A stretch of 64,000 bases of DNA from Oceanobacillus senegalensis (GTDB lineage: Bacteria > Bacillota > Bacilli > Bacillales > Amphibacillaceae): NCBI RefSeq assembly GCF_900176885.1, contig NZ_LT839648.1:121222-185221 (forward strand). Reading direction: 5' to 3'. A program made the translations under genes and the position numbers. How positions within the stretch are numbered: the stretch's first letter is position 1; every line of letters starts with the position of its first letter. This document shows positions 1 to 9,041 of this stretch, in pieces. The notes beneath the pieces are model-generated. The model worked only from the letters and a program-made list of their open reading frames with translations, was not told the origin of the DNA and did not search any database.

Positions 1-63
1 CCTTATTTGTGGAAAAGTGTTGAGTCTAGTTTAGCAGTTACAATTGATTCAATTAATGAATAA
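1..63 (+). CDS. C-terminal tail of an unidentified ORF (partial)
   Basis: A reading frame is open from base 1 to a TAA at 61-63 and ends in the residues LAVTIDSINE. Only 20 codons are inside the window, so no family can be named. Its stop overlaps the start of the next broken ORF, which would fit a toxin/immunity-like or other two-gene unit, but that is a guess. Confidence 0.2.
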   Translation, partial: PYLWKSVESSLAVTIDSINE

Positions 64-305
64 TACGAAAGATGAGGCTGATTTAAATTTATGTATTAGA
101 GTATTTTTAGCTGTCGGGACACATGATGACTTTAGGGATACAAATAATTTACGATTTCTTAGTGAGGGTACCGAAGAAACGATAAATACTTTTTCATCAG
201 CAGCTAGCCTTACTTGAAGAGTGGGATGAAATTAATGATACATCTTTTATTTTAAGAGACTCTATTGACTTTTTCCTTGATTTTGAAGAACAAATTGGGG
301 AATAA
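56..305 (+). pseudogene. frameshifted small ORF of unknown family
   Basis: An ATG at 56 opens a frame that ends at TGA 215-217. The +1 frame continues with QQLALLEEWDEIND and ends at TAA 303-305. Joined near 195-210, the two halves give an acidic protein of about 82 residues with an FFLDFEEQ-like C-terminus. The simplest reading is one gene broken by a single frameshift. I do not recognise the family. Size and acidity resemble immunity proteins of polymorphic toxins, which is inference only. Confidence 0.4.
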
Positions 306-351
306 ACAATCAGAAAATTACGCTATACAGTAAATAATAAAGTACGGATGG

Positions 352-395
352 AAGAGGCTCTATGCAGGATTTTTCTGTGTAGGGTCTCTCTTTTA
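352..395 (+). terminator. Rho-independent terminator (AGAGGCTCT family)
   Basis: The arm AGAGGCTCTATGCAG pairs with CTGTGTAGGGTCTCT (with G-U pairs), followed by CTTTT. Near-identical hairpins occur at 21940-21985 and 56620-56665. Confidence 0.7.
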
Positions 396-415
396 CGTGC
401 TCATTTTATAAAATC

Positions 416-547
416 TTGTATCTCGGTATCATAGACATCGTATGGAAGCATTTTGTTGATAATATTAGAAATGTAAGAGATGCTGGAGGAAGCAGAGTGG
501 ATATGGTTGGAAAACTCGGTGATCTGGCCAAAAGGTGGAGGTGGTGA
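416..547 (+). other. possible 43-codon ORF relic
   Basis: A TTG-initiated frame encodes a short basic peptide containing the residues RDAGGSRVDMVGKLGDLAKR and stops at TGA 545-547. It lacks a clear start signal and lies between decayed ORFs. It could be the C-terminus of a lost larger protein. Unidentified. Nothing else was recognised between 396 and 659. Confidence 0.2.
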
Positions 548-659
548 GGAGATGTTGAAAAAGAATAACCCTGTTATTATATTATCTAAATTCAGGCAGA
601 TTCGTTATAACAATATATGAGAATTGATTCGTTTTTTAAGTTAATAAGTATAAGAGATT

Positions 660-697
660 GGAGTAGGTGATGCTGGTGACTTTCCCTACTCTTTTTT
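660..697 (+). terminator. Rho-independent terminator
   Basis: GAGTAGG pairs with CCTACTC and is followed by TTTTTT. It insulates the catabolic operon from the relics upstream. The stretch 698-863 is AT-rich with no ORF and probably holds the operon promoter. Confidence 0.7.
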
Positions 698-863
698 GGT
701 ATTCCATTGTAATCTCCAAATCTATAACGAATGATATTTTTAAAATAAAATAATCCACTTTATAGGTATCTATAATAAATTTTTAAAAAATTTAAATTAT
801 AATATTGATTTATAATTTTCAATCATTTAAAATAGTAAATGAATTACCAGATAATGATAAGTA

Positions 864-879
864 ATACCGATATACGGTA
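864..879 (+). promoter_or_regulatory. candidate IclR-family operator (copy 1)
   Basis: ATACCGATATACGGTA contains the perfect dyad TACCG-ATATA-CGGTA and ends about 24 bp before the first ATG of the acyl-CoA dehydrogenase operon. Related 15-mers lie at 9361-9375 and, inverted, at 11269-11284. Position close to the start suggests repression. Assignment to the two nearby IclR proteins is inference. Confidence 0.5.
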
Positions 880-902
880 AAATGATGGTGAGAGGTGAAG
901 GA

Positions 903-2057
903 ATGAATAAACTTGAATTACCAGTAGTTGAATTTACAACGGAACAAATGGAATTCAGAAAAGAAGTTCGCACATTCTTAGAAAATGAAAGAGCCAAAGG
1001 TACTTTCGAATCAAAATGTGATTCATGGCTTAGTGGGTATGATACAGAGTTTTCTAAGAAAATTGGAAGTAAGGGCTGGATAGGAATGACTTGGCCTAGG
1101 AAATATGGTGGTTCTGAAAAAAGCGCGATTGAACGTTATATCGTCATTGAAGAATTACTTGCAATTGGTGCCCCTGTCGCAGCTCATTGGTTTGCAGACA
1201 GACAAACGGGTCCATTGTTCCTAAGGTTTGGTACAGAGAAACAAAAACAATTCTTCCTACCAAAAATAACAGAAGGCTCCTGTTATTTTTCTATAGGTTT
1301 AAGTGAACCGAATTCAGGTTCTGATTTAGCATCTATTAGCTCGAAAGCGGAGAAGACAGAAGGTGGATGGATTCTCAATGGTGCTAAGACTTGGACTAGT
1401 GGTGCACAACATTCCCATTATATGGTTGTATTATGCAGGACTTCACCAAAAGACACGAATAATAGACATGATGGAATGAGTCAGTTAATTGTGGATCTAA
1501 AAAGTCCAGGAGTTAGCATTCGACCGATTCAGTTTTTAACGGGTGAAGAGCATTTCAATGAAGTGTTCTTTGAAAACGTTTTCGTACCAGAAGGAAATCT
1601 TGTAGGAAAAGAAGGTAATGGTTGGAAACAAAGCATGGCGGAACTTGCTTATGAGCGTAGTGGACCTGAAAGGATACTAAGCACATATCCATTACTGGAA
1701 GAATTGGTAAAAATAGTAAGAGAAAATAAGGACATTCAGGGTATGAAGGAAGCTATGAAACTAGTAGCACGTTTGAATAGTTATCGACTCATGTCTATAG
1801 GAATAGCACAGTACCTAGAAGAGGGAAGAGATGTAGCAATTGCGGCTGCACTGGTTAAAGATTTAGGTACTAAATTTGAAAAAAGTATTGCTGAAACTGC
1901 AAGATTGATCATTTCAAGTACACCATCAGTTCATTCAGTGAAACAATTTGAAAAGTATTTAGCACAGTCTATTCTACATTCTCCAGGCTTTACGCTTCGT
2001 GGTGGCACAACAGAAATTCTTCGTGGAATTGTAACGAAAGGAATGATTGCAGGATGA
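903..2057 (+). CDS. acyl-CoA dehydrogenase, larger subunit of a pair
   Basis: FAD-dependent alpha,beta-dehydrogenation of an acyl-CoA. The 384-residue protein has the ACAD order: helical N-terminus, middle beta domain with LSEPNSGSDLASI (FAD/substrate segment) and GAKTWTSGA, and a C-terminal helical domain ending GGTTEILRG, the usual C-terminal signature. The start at 903 is preferred over 882 because AGGTGAAGGA lies just upstream of 903. It overlaps the next dehydrogenase gene by 4 bp, so translation is probably coupled. Adjacent long/short ACAD pairs often form heterotetramers for bulky CoA esters such as steroid or cyclic acids; the substrate here is unknown. Confidence 0.88.
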   Translation: MNKLELPVVEFTTEQMEFRKEVRTFLENERAKGTFESKCDSWLSGYDTEFSKKIGSKGWIGMTWPRKYGGSEKSAIERYIVIEELLAIGAPVAAHWFADRQTGPLFLRFGTEKQKQFFLPKITEGSCYFSIGLSEPNSGSDLASISSKAEKTEGGWILNGAKTWTSGAQHSHYMVVLCRTSPKDTNNRHDGMSQLIVDLKSPGVSIRPIQFLTGEEHFNEVFFENVFVPEGNLVGKEGNGWKQSMAELAYERSGPERILSTYPLLEELVKIVRENKDIQGMKEAMKLVARLNSYRLMSIGIAQYLEEGRDVAIAAALVKDLGTKFEKSIAETARLIISSTPSVHSVKQFEKYLAQSILHSPGFTLRGGTTEILRGIVTKGMIAG

Positions 2058-3139
2058 GTGAAATGCATGAATTGATTATGGATTCAACCACCAAAATTTT
2101 TAAAGATATTTGTACAAAAGAATTGGTAGATCAAGCGGAAAAAGGGAGTTGGGCAGAAGAATTATGGAATGTTTTAGTGGATTCAGGGATAACGTCAGTT
2201 GGAGTACCTGAGTCTATAGGTGGAACTGGTGGAGATTATGTGGATGCCTTTCATATTCTTCGTCTTGCTGGGGAATTCGCAGTTCCACTCCCATTGTCCG
2301 AAACCTTAATTGTAAATTGGTTGTTAGCTGAACAAGGTGTAGGACCACAGAAGGAGCCGCTTACTTTTGGATTAGATTTAAATAGTAAGTTTAAACTTGA
2401 AAAAGAAAATGATGGGCTAATTGTTAATGGGAGCATAAATAATGTTCCATGGGCAAGGAATGCAAGTAAAGTTTTAGTACTTGGTGAATTAGATAGCCAC
2501 TCTGTTCTAATGTTATTACCTTTGGATCAAGCAACTTTTATTTATGAAAAAAGTAATTTAGCTGGTGAACCAAGGGATACTGTCGTATTTAATCATACTA
2601 TAATAAAAGATTTAGAAACATATGTAATAGAAGAAAAGGAATTAATGGAAAAGGCTTTGGAACTAGGCGGCTTATCAAAAGCTGCGATGATGAGTGGGGC
2701 AATAAACAGGGTGCTGGATTTAAGTGTACAGTATGTCAAAGAACGTGAACAATTTGGTCGACCACTCCATCGATTACAAGCTATTCAGCAACATATTGCT
2801 GTGTTATCTGGAGAAGCTGTTGCATCATTAACAATTACAAATAAAGCGATCGATATTTATGACAAGGAACTTAACGTTAATGAAATAGCAGATGCTAAAT
2901 TAAAGGTCAATGAATCAGCTGGTATTATTACAGAAATATCTCATCAAATTCATGGTGCAATCGGTGCTACTCATGAACATCAACTTCATCAATTAACAAG
3001 ACGTCTTTGGGCATGGAGAGATGAATTTGGAAATGAAAATTTCTGGGCGGAGAGATTAGCTGAAAATGTTATACATTCGAATGTAGATACCTTATGGGAA
3101 ATGATTACAGATCATAAAGTAAAAGAAACCATTAAATAG
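2054..3139 (+). CDS. acyl-CoA dehydrogenase family, smaller subunit of a pair
   Basis: A 361-residue ACAD homologue, shorter and more divergent than its neighbour. It keeps the N-terminal helical domain (GVPESIGGTGGDYVDAFHIL) and the C-terminal region (VKEREQFGRPL, QAIQQHIA, GAIGATHEHQLHQLTRR), while the middle domain lacks the GSDLA-type segment. That pattern fits the non-equivalent partner in a heteromeric ACAD. ATG overlaps the preceding stop (ATGA). The downstream hydratase follows after 11 bp with AGGAGG, so all three are one operon. Pairing is inferred from architecture and overlap. Confidence 0.82.
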   Translation: MSEMHELIMDSTTKIFKDICTKELVDQAEKGSWAEELWNVLVDSGITSVGVPESIGGTGGDYVDAFHILRLAGEFAVPLPLSETLIVNWLLAEQGVGPQKEPLTFGLDLNSKFKLEKENDGLIVNGSINNVPWARNASKVLVLGELDSHSVLMLLPLDQATFIYEKSNLAGEPRDTVVFNHTIIKDLETYVIEEKELMEKALELGGLSKAAMMSGAINRVLDLSVQYVKEREQFGRPLHRLQAIQQHIAVLSGEAVASLTITNKAIDIYDKELNVNEIADAKLKVNESAGIITEISHQIHGAIGATHEHQLHQLTRRLWAWRDEFGNENFWAERLAENVIHSNVDTLWEMITDHKVKETIK

Positions 3140-3150
3140 GAGGGATTTGT

Positions 3151-3957
3151 ATGGAAGACTTATTATTTACAGTTGAAAATAACATAGCAAAGATTACATT
3201 AAATAGACCGGAAAGCTTAAATGCGTTTAGTGAGGAAATGATAAACAAATGGATAGAAGCTCTTGAAACGGTGAGAGACTCAGATGAGATTAGAGCAGTC
3301 ATTGTTTCAGGAAATGGAAGAGCGTTTTGTTCTGGCGGAGATATAAAGGAAATGATTAAAGGTAACGGTTTTTATAAAAGCGAAACAGATATTTCTAGTA
3401 CAGCGCTTGCAAGAAAGAATTCTTTATGGAAAAAAGTACAGCGAGTTCCTCTATTACTAGAAGAAATTGATAAGCCAGTTATTGCTAAAGTACATGGTAT
3501 TGCCTTTGGTGCTGGACTTGATATGGCCCTCATGTGTGATATTCGCATTGTTGCAGAAGGCACAAAGCTATCGGAAAGCTATGTGAATGTTGGGCTTGTT
3601 CCTGGAGACGGAGCTGCTTACTTTCTCCCTAAACTAGTTGGAATGGATAAAGCACTAGATATGTTATGGACTGGAAAGGTAATAGAAGCAAAAGAGGCTA
3701 AGGAACTAGGATTAGTAACGTTTGTAGTTTCTGAAGATGAACTGGATTCATTTACAGAAGATTATGTACAAAAAATTGCAAATGGACCACAGCAGGCAAT
3801 TAGATTAATTAAACGGGCTGTATATCAAAGTAGAGAGATGAGTTTACGATCTTCTCTTGATATGATTTCGTCCTCTATGGGGCTAGTGACTGAATTAGAA
3901 GATTATAAGATTGGTGTTGAGGCAGTTAAGGAGAAGCGCAAAGCCAAATTTAATTAA
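3151..3957 (+). CDS. enoyl-CoA hydratase/isomerase (crotonase family)
   Basis: A 268-residue crotonase-fold protein, full length for the family. It shows AFCSGGDIKEM (first oxyanion-hole peptide) and the GIAFGAGLDMALMCDIRI core. The GLVPGDGAAYFLPKLVG segment, where the family usually has a catalytic acidic residue, carries Asp. It would hydrate the enoyl-CoA made by the two upstream dehydrogenases. AGGAGGG precedes the start. Substrate is not deducible; other crotonase reactions (isomerase, lyase) remain possible. Confidence 0.88.
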   Translation: MEDLLFTVENNIAKITLNRPESLNAFSEEMINKWIEALETVRDSDEIRAVIVSGNGRAFCSGGDIKEMIKGNGFYKSETDISSTALARKNSLWKKVQRVPLLLEEIDKPVIAKVHGIAFGAGLDMALMCDIRIVAEGTKLSESYVNVGLVPGDGAAYFLPKLVGMDKALDMLWTGKVIEAKEAKELGLVTFVVSEDELDSFTEDYVQKIANGPQQAIRLIKRAVYQSREMSLRSSLDMISSSMGLVTELEDYKIGVEAVKEKRKAKFN

Positions 3958-3979
3958 ACCAAGAGAAGGGAGACTTCGC

Positions 3980-4963
3980 ATGAAAAATAGATTAAAAGTA
4001 ATATTCATTACATTTATTGCTATTTTACTAGTAAGCGGTTGCAGTGGGGACGGAACAGGAGCGTCCTCTGAAAAAGAACGTGGGCAAATACTATCAACTG
4101 GTACAACAACTGGTGTGTTTTATCAATTAGGAGCCTTGTTAAGTACTATGTGGACGAATGAACTGGATCAACAAGTATTATCACAAGGATCAAATGGTAG
4201 TGTCGATAACTTAAATTTAATGCGACAAGGCGAAGTGACAATGGGTTTCTCTACTGTTAATGTAATTTATGAAGCTTATAACGGAGTAGGTAGCTTTGAA
4301 GGGAATAAATATGAAGATATAAGAATTCTCGCTAACTTATATCCTAATGTAAGTCATGTAATTGCTCTAGAGAATGCTGGGATTGATTCGATTGAAGATA
4401 TTAGCGGAAAATCATTTGTATTTGGTGCTCCAGGTAGTGCTACTGAAATTGAATCTGGTTTACTACTAGAATCCCATGGGGTTAATTTAGACAACGTAGA
4501 TTCAAACTATGTAGGTTTTACGGAAGCGGTTGATTTATTAAGGAATAATCAAGTTGATGCAGTTAATATCTATACGGGAGTTCCGTCATCAGCAGCAACT
4601 GAATTAATTTCAACGGTAGATTCAAAGATTATTAATTTTTCTGAAGAAGGGATTAATAAGTTGACAGATGAATCGAAATATCCTTGGAATCTTAAACATG
4701 TAATAGAAGCAGGAACCTATGATAATCAAGAAAAGGATGTTGTTACTGTTGGTCAATTTGCGGGTATTGCAGTTGATGCTAACGTATCCGAAGAAGTGGT
4801 TTATGAGCTTACTAAAGCACTTTGGGAGAATGTAGATGAATTGGAAGACGGTCATGCCATTGCCCAACAGTTTGATCCTGCTCTTGCAGTAGAAGGAACT
4901 GCAGATGTACCATTACATCCTGGTGCGGAGAAATATTATAAAGAAATTGGTGTTCTTGAATAA
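3980..4963 (+). CDS. TAXI-family TRAP transporter solute-binding lipoprotein
   Basis: An extracytoplasmic receptor of the TRAP-associated family. The start at 3980 follows AGAAGGGAG and gives a lipoprotein signal with the lipobox LVSGC. An upstream in-frame extension from 3911 would lie inside the hydratase gene and has no signal peptide, so it was rejected. The mature protein begins with the typical TAXI motif LSTGTTTGVFYQLGALLS. The fused permease lies 37 bp downstream. TAXI systems often carry glutamate or other carboxylates; here the catabolic neighbours suggest the acid fed to the CoA-transferase. Confidence 0.9.
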   Translation: MKNRLKVIFITFIAILLVSGCSGDGTGASSEKERGQILSTGTTTGVFYQLGALLSTMWTNELDQQVLSQGSNGSVDNLNLMRQGEVTMGFSTVNVIYEAYNGVGSFEGNKYEDIRILANLYPNVSHVIALENAGIDSIEDISGKSFVFGAPGSATEIESGLLLESHGVNLDNVDSNYVGFTEAVDLLRNNQVDAVNIYTGVPSSAATELISTVDSKIINFSEEGINKLTDESKYPWNLKHVIEAGTYDNQEKDVVTVGQFAGIAVDANVSEEVVYELTKALWENVDELEDGHAIAQQFDPALAVEGTADVPLHPGAEKYYKEIGVLE

Positions 4964-5000
4964 GGTTTCAGTTAAGAATCCGGTTTAAAGGAGGGAAAAC

Positions 5001-6962
5001 ATGAAAATATTTAAAAGGAAACCAGAAAATGAAGACTTAGCTGCTGTATCAGAAGAAGAGGGAGGTTCATTGCAAGTTAATTATATAGGTGTCTTTGCGA
5101 AAGTGGTATTGGCACTATGCGTGATATGGACCTTTTTTCAGGTATACATCAGTGGGTTTGGTGCGATGGATGCTATTAAATTTAGGGCATGGCACTTAGG
5201 GTTTTTACTGCTTTTAACTTTCTTACTTTATCCCGCTACAAAAAAAAGTAGCGGGAATAGAGTAAGACCAACTGTTTGGGATATCCTTTGTATTTTGATA
5301 ACTGTAATATCCCTAGGATACCTAATATTTACCTACGATGCATTTATTAGGGAACGAAGTGGAATTAATACAACATTAGACTATTGGATTGGTGGATTAG
5401 CCATTCTAATGTTGTTTGAAGCGAGCAGACGTGTGGTTGGAAAGGGATTAACAATCATTGCAGCAATTTTCCTTTTGTACAATTTCTTCGGAGTTTATAT
5501 TCCAGGAATACTAGGTCACTACGGATTTAGTTTGGAGCGTGTGATTAATGTTATGTATTGGGGAGGCCAAGGAATTTTTGGAATTGCCCTAGGGGTCTCA
5601 GCAACATATATTTTTGTCTTTGTTCTTTTTGGGGCATTTCTTAAAAATAGTGGCTTTACAGATTTTATTAATGATTTAGCATTAACCATTGCAGGTAGAA
5701 GTGCAGGAGGTCCAGCTAAGGTTGCAATTTTTGGAAGCGGATTCATGGGGATGATGAGTGGTAGTGCTGTTGGTAATGTGGTTACCACAGGTGCAGTGAC
5801 AATTCCTCTAATGAAAAAAACAGGTTTTAAACGAAAATTTGCTGGTGCGGTGGAAGCTGTTGCATCAACTGGTGGGTTAATGGCACCACCCGTGATGGGG
5901 GCTGCTGGGTTTATTATGGCACAATTTTTAGGTGTACCTTATACGGTTGTGGCCATTGCAGCAATCATACCTGCTTTGCTTTACTATACTACATTATTTA
6001 TGGTCGTTCATTTTGAAGCAAAGAATATGGGATTATCAGGTATTTCTAAGGAAAATATCCCGAATGCATTAGAAGTATTTAAAGAGCGGGGACACTTAAT
6101 TATTCCATTAATTGTTTTAATTGGTGCATTATTTTCCGGAGTGACACCTCTTTTTGCTGCTATATGGGCATTAGCATCTACGGTAATAGCTAGTTGGTTT
6201 AGAAGCGCAACAAGAATGAATTTGAAAAAAATCCTATTATCTATCGAAGAAGGCGCAAAAGGTGCCGTTAATGTAGGGATAGCCTGTGCAATAGTTGGTA
6301 TCGTAATTGGGACGATTTCGTTAACTAGTATAGGACTAGTAATTGGTAATAATGTTATTAGTATTGCCGGAGACAGTGTCTTCCTAGCAGCTTTATTAAC
6401 TATGGGTATAAGTATTGTTTTGGGAATGGGAATACCAGTTACAGCTGCGTATATCATCGTTGCAGCTATCGGTGTTCCAATCCTTATTACAATGGGAGTA
6501 TCCCCGTTATCTGCGCATATGTTTGCATTTTATTACGCTGCATTGTCCAGTATCACACCTCCAGTTGCCTTGGCTTCTTATGCAGCGGCAGGTATTGCAG
6601 GTACAGATTCCATGAAAGTTTCAATAGAGTCGTTAAAAATCGGGATTACTGGTTTCATTATCCCATTTTTCTTTTTATACAATCCTGTACTCTTGTTTGA
6701 TGGAGGTACGGTATGGGAAGGAATTTTAGCTGGAATTTCTGCAATTATAGGTGGGGTAATTCTTGCATCTGCGGTTAAAGGAAGAATATTAGCGAAAGTA
6801 AATGTACTTCAACGGTTATTCCTATTCGTTGCTGCATTTTTAATGATAAAACCAGGATTAATTGATGATCTTGTAGGAGTAGTAATAATTCTTACTTTGA
6901 TTGCCATACAACGCAATCAAATGAAAAGAGAATATTCTTCTGAAGAAACGGAAGTTGTGTAA
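5001..6962 (+). CDS. TRAP transporter fused permease (DctQM, TAXI-associated)
   Basis: A 653-residue polytopic membrane protein fusing a 4-TM DctQ-like part (about residues 30-200) to a DctM-like part with the conserved GxMxGSAVGNVVTTGAVTIPLM and GGLMAPPVMGAAGFIMA segments. Size and order match TRAP fused permeases partnered with TAXI receptors. AAAGGAGGG precedes the ATG. It imports an organic acid driven by an ion gradient. It follows the receptor gene and precedes a CoA-transferase, consistent with uptake followed by CoA activation. Confidence 0.92.
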   Translation: MKIFKRKPENEDLAAVSEEEGGSLQVNYIGVFAKVVLALCVIWTFFQVYISGFGAMDAIKFRAWHLGFLLLLTFLLYPATKKSSGNRVRPTVWDILCILITVISLGYLIFTYDAFIRERSGINTTLDYWIGGLAILMLFEASRRVVGKGLTIIAAIFLLYNFFGVYIPGILGHYGFSLERVINVMYWGGQGIFGIALGVSATYIFVFVLFGAFLKNSGFTDFINDLALTIAGRSAGGPAKVAIFGSGFMGMMSGSAVGNVVTTGAVTIPLMKKTGFKRKFAGAVEAVASTGGLMAPPVMGAAGFIMAQFLGVPYTVVAIAAIIPALLYYTTLFMVVHFEAKNMGLSGISKENIPNALEVFKERGHLIIPLIVLIGALFSGVTPLFAAIWALASTVIASWFRSATRMNLKKILLSIEEGAKGAVNVGIACAIVGIVIGTISLTSIGLVIGNNVISIAGDSVFLAALLTMGISIVLGMGIPVTAAYIIVAAIGVPILITMGVSPLSAHMFAFYYAALSSITPPVALASYAAAGIAGTDSMKVSIESLKIGITGFIIPFFFLYNPVLLFDGGTVWEGILAGISAIIGGVILASAVKGRILAKVNVLQRLFLFVAAFLMIKPGLIDDLVGVVIILTLIAIQRNQMKREYSSEETEVV

Positions 6963-6990
6963 AATTTATATGGATTGGGAGAGGTAGATA

Positions 6991-8205
6991 ATGAAAAGAC
7001 CTTTAGAGGATATTAGAGTTCTAGATTTATCACGTGTATATGCTGCTCCAGCTGGAACGATGATTTTAGGAGACTTAGGTGCAGAAGTAATTCGGATTGA
7101 GTCCTTGAAGGGATCAGACAGTATGCGGGAGTGGGGGCCATTTGTTAATGGGGAAAGTACGTATTATTTTTCAGCAAATCGTAATAAACGATCTATTACA
7201 TTAGATTTAAAAACGGAAAAGGGAAAAGAAGTATTTTTATATTTGGTAAAGAAAGCGGATGTAATAGTAGAAAATTTTAAAACCGGTACAATGGAACGGC
7301 TAGGTTTAGAATATGATTACTTGAAAACGATAAATGATCAAATCATTATGTGCTCCGTCACAGGATTTGGTCAGACCGGGCCATATAAGACTTACCCTGG
7401 TTTTGATCCAGTTATTCAAGCGATGAGTGGACTAATGGATGTGACAGGTCCTAAAGATGGAGAAGCAACTAAAGTTGGTGTACCAATTGCAGATATTTTA
7501 ACATCCAACTATGTAGCATTAAGTATTCTAGCTGCTATCCGCATGAGAGATTTTAATCAAGTAGGCCAACACATCGATTTGTCGTTACTCGATGTTCAAT
7601 TAAGTAATCTAGCAAATGTCTCCAGTAGTTTTTTAAATACTGGGGTTCTCGCAAAGAGATTAGGAAATAGTCATAACAACGTAGTACCATATCAAGTTTT
7701 CTATTGTAAAGATCACCCTATTATGTTGTGTGCTGGAAACAATGGTCTTTTTATGAAGCTATGTGATGTCTTAGGTCACTCAGAGTGGAAGACTGATCCA
7801 AGGTATGTCACGAATGAAAAAAGAATGGATAATGAAGATGAACTGGTTGAGAAAATTGGAGAAATTATAAAAAGGAAAACGGCAGATGAATGGTTAGCTT
7901 TATTTTCTGACGCAAAAATACCAGCGGGCAAAGTAAACACAGTAGATCAGGCCTTCGATGACCCTCAAGTAAAAGCGAGAGAAGGTGTAGAAATATTACA
8001 ACATCCTACAATTGGTGAAATAAAAATGACAAAAAGCCCGTTAAGGTTCTCTGGCTTAAACATTCAGAGTGAATATGCCCCACCATTATTAGGGGAACAT
8101 ACCGAAGAAGTTCTACTCGAGATTGGCTACAGTGAAGAAGAAGTTATGGAATTAAAAGAAAATGATATAATAGGTGGGAAGGTAGATAAAATATTAGATA
8201 GGTGA
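6991..8205 (+). CDS. class III CoA-transferase (CaiB/BaiF family)
   Basis: A 404-residue family III CoA-transferase. The N-terminal signature RVLDLSRVYAAPAGTMILGD, the ANRNKRSITLDLKTEKGK segment and VTGFGQTGPY are all typical. The likely catalytic Asp lies in VGVPIADILTS. It moves CoA from a donor CoA ester to a free carboxylic acid without ATP use. Being cotranscribed with a TRAP importer and beta-oxidation enzymes, it probably activates the imported acid. GGAGAGG precedes the ATG. The exact acid is unknown. Confidence 0.9.
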   Translation: MKRPLEDIRVLDLSRVYAAPAGTMILGDLGAEVIRIESLKGSDSMREWGPFVNGESTYYFSANRNKRSITLDLKTEKGKEVFLYLVKKADVIVENFKTGTMERLGLEYDYLKTINDQIIMCSVTGFGQTGPYKTYPGFDPVIQAMSGLMDVTGPKDGEATKVGVPIADILTSNYVALSILAAIRMRDFNQVGQHIDLSLLDVQLSNLANVSSSFLNTGVLAKRLGNSHNNVVPYQVFYCKDHPIMLCAGNNGLFMKLCDVLGHSEWKTDPRYVTNEKRMDNEDELVEKIGEIIKRKTADEWLALFSDAKIPAGKVNTVDQAFDDPQVKAREGVEILQHPTIGEIKMTKSPLRFSGLNIQSEYAPPLLGEHTEEVLLEIGYSEEEVMELKENDIIGGKVDKILDR

Positions 8206-8211
8206 TATTTC

Positions 8212-8988
8212 ATGAATGAAAAAACGTTTAAAAAAAATTATTCTATGCAGACGGTCCACCGTGCCGTACAAATTCTTCGTGCATTCTCAAGAGATAACAA
8301 AAGGCTTACTCTAACCGAATTAAATAGAATAACGGGAATCGGTAAATCGAGTTTACAACGATTACTATCTACCTTAACCATGGAGGGTTTGTTGCAAAAA
8401 AATGAAGATGATAAGCGATATCAACTTGGTTTAGATTTTATCTTTTTTGCTGAATTAGTTGAAAAGAATACGAGCCTATTGTCTATGTCCCATCCTGTTA
8501 TGGAGAGAATTAATCATGAAACAACAGAGAGTATTAGTTTGAGTGTGATTGAAAAGAATCAAAGAAAATGTATTCATCATATTGAAAGTAAGCATGAATT
8601 AACCGCTTTAACATATGTTGGTCAAACTTCTCCATTATATGCGGGTGCGTCAGCTAAAGTTTTACTAGCACATTTTACTGATCAGGATCTAGAGGGATAT
8701 ATGAATAACGTAGAATTAGAGCCATTAACAGAAAATACAATTATCTCAAAAGAATCACTTCTTCATGATTTAGAAACTATTAAGAAAAATGGTTATGCAT
8801 TAAGTAAAGGGGAGAGAGTTAAAGGTGCCATGTCTGTGAGTGTTCCAATTTTTGACCCTTTTTCAAAGATTTTTGCTTCGATAACTACTATTATTCCTTA
8901 TGCTAGGATGGATGAGTATGATATGAACGATGTTATTTCATTGATGGTGGAAGGATCAAAAGAAATAACGAGAAAACTAGCAATGTAA
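8212..8988 (+). CDS. IclR-family transcriptional regulator 1
   Basis: A 258-residue protein with an N-terminal winged HTH (SMQTVHRAVQILRAFSRDN, then GKSSLQRLLSTL) and the IclR effector domain (YVGQTSPLYAGASAKVLLA, RVKGAMSVSVPIFD). It closely resembles the second IclR protein at 9709, so the two are paralogues. It is the last gene of the operon, 6 bp after the CoA-transferase, so it is probably autoregulated through the operon promoter and the dyad at 864-879. The effector is likely the acid or its CoA ester (inference). Confidence 0.93.
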   Translation: MNEKTFKKNYSMQTVHRAVQILRAFSRDNKRLTLTELNRITGIGKSSLQRLLSTLTMEGLLQKNEDDKRYQLGLDFIFFAELVEKNTSLLSMSHPVMERINHETTESISLSVIEKNQRKCIHHIESKHELTALTYVGQTSPLYAGASAKVLLAHFTDQDLEGYMNNVELEPLTENTIISKESLLHDLETIKKNGYALSKGERVKGAMSVSVPIFDPFSKIFASITTIIPYARMDEYDMNDVISLMVEGSKEITRKLAM

Positions 8989-9004
8989 TAATGATTTTGT
9001 ATCG

Positions 9005-9041
9005 GAACCAGTGAGTTGTTGGGGCTTACTGGTTTTTTTGT
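9005..9041 (+). terminator. Rho-independent terminator of the first catabolic operon
   Basis: AACCAGTGAG pairs with CTTACTGGTT and is followed by TTTTTTG, 17 bp after the IclR stop. Confidence 0.8.

Noticed and set aside
3911-3979. N-terminal extension of the TAXI receptor into the hydratase gene
   Set aside because: It lacks a ribosome site and a signal peptide, and the lipoprotein start at 3980 is well placed.
5519-6457. Long minus-strand frames inside the TRAP permease
   Set aside because: They are shadows of a low-complexity hydrophobic gene; no ribosome site or domain.
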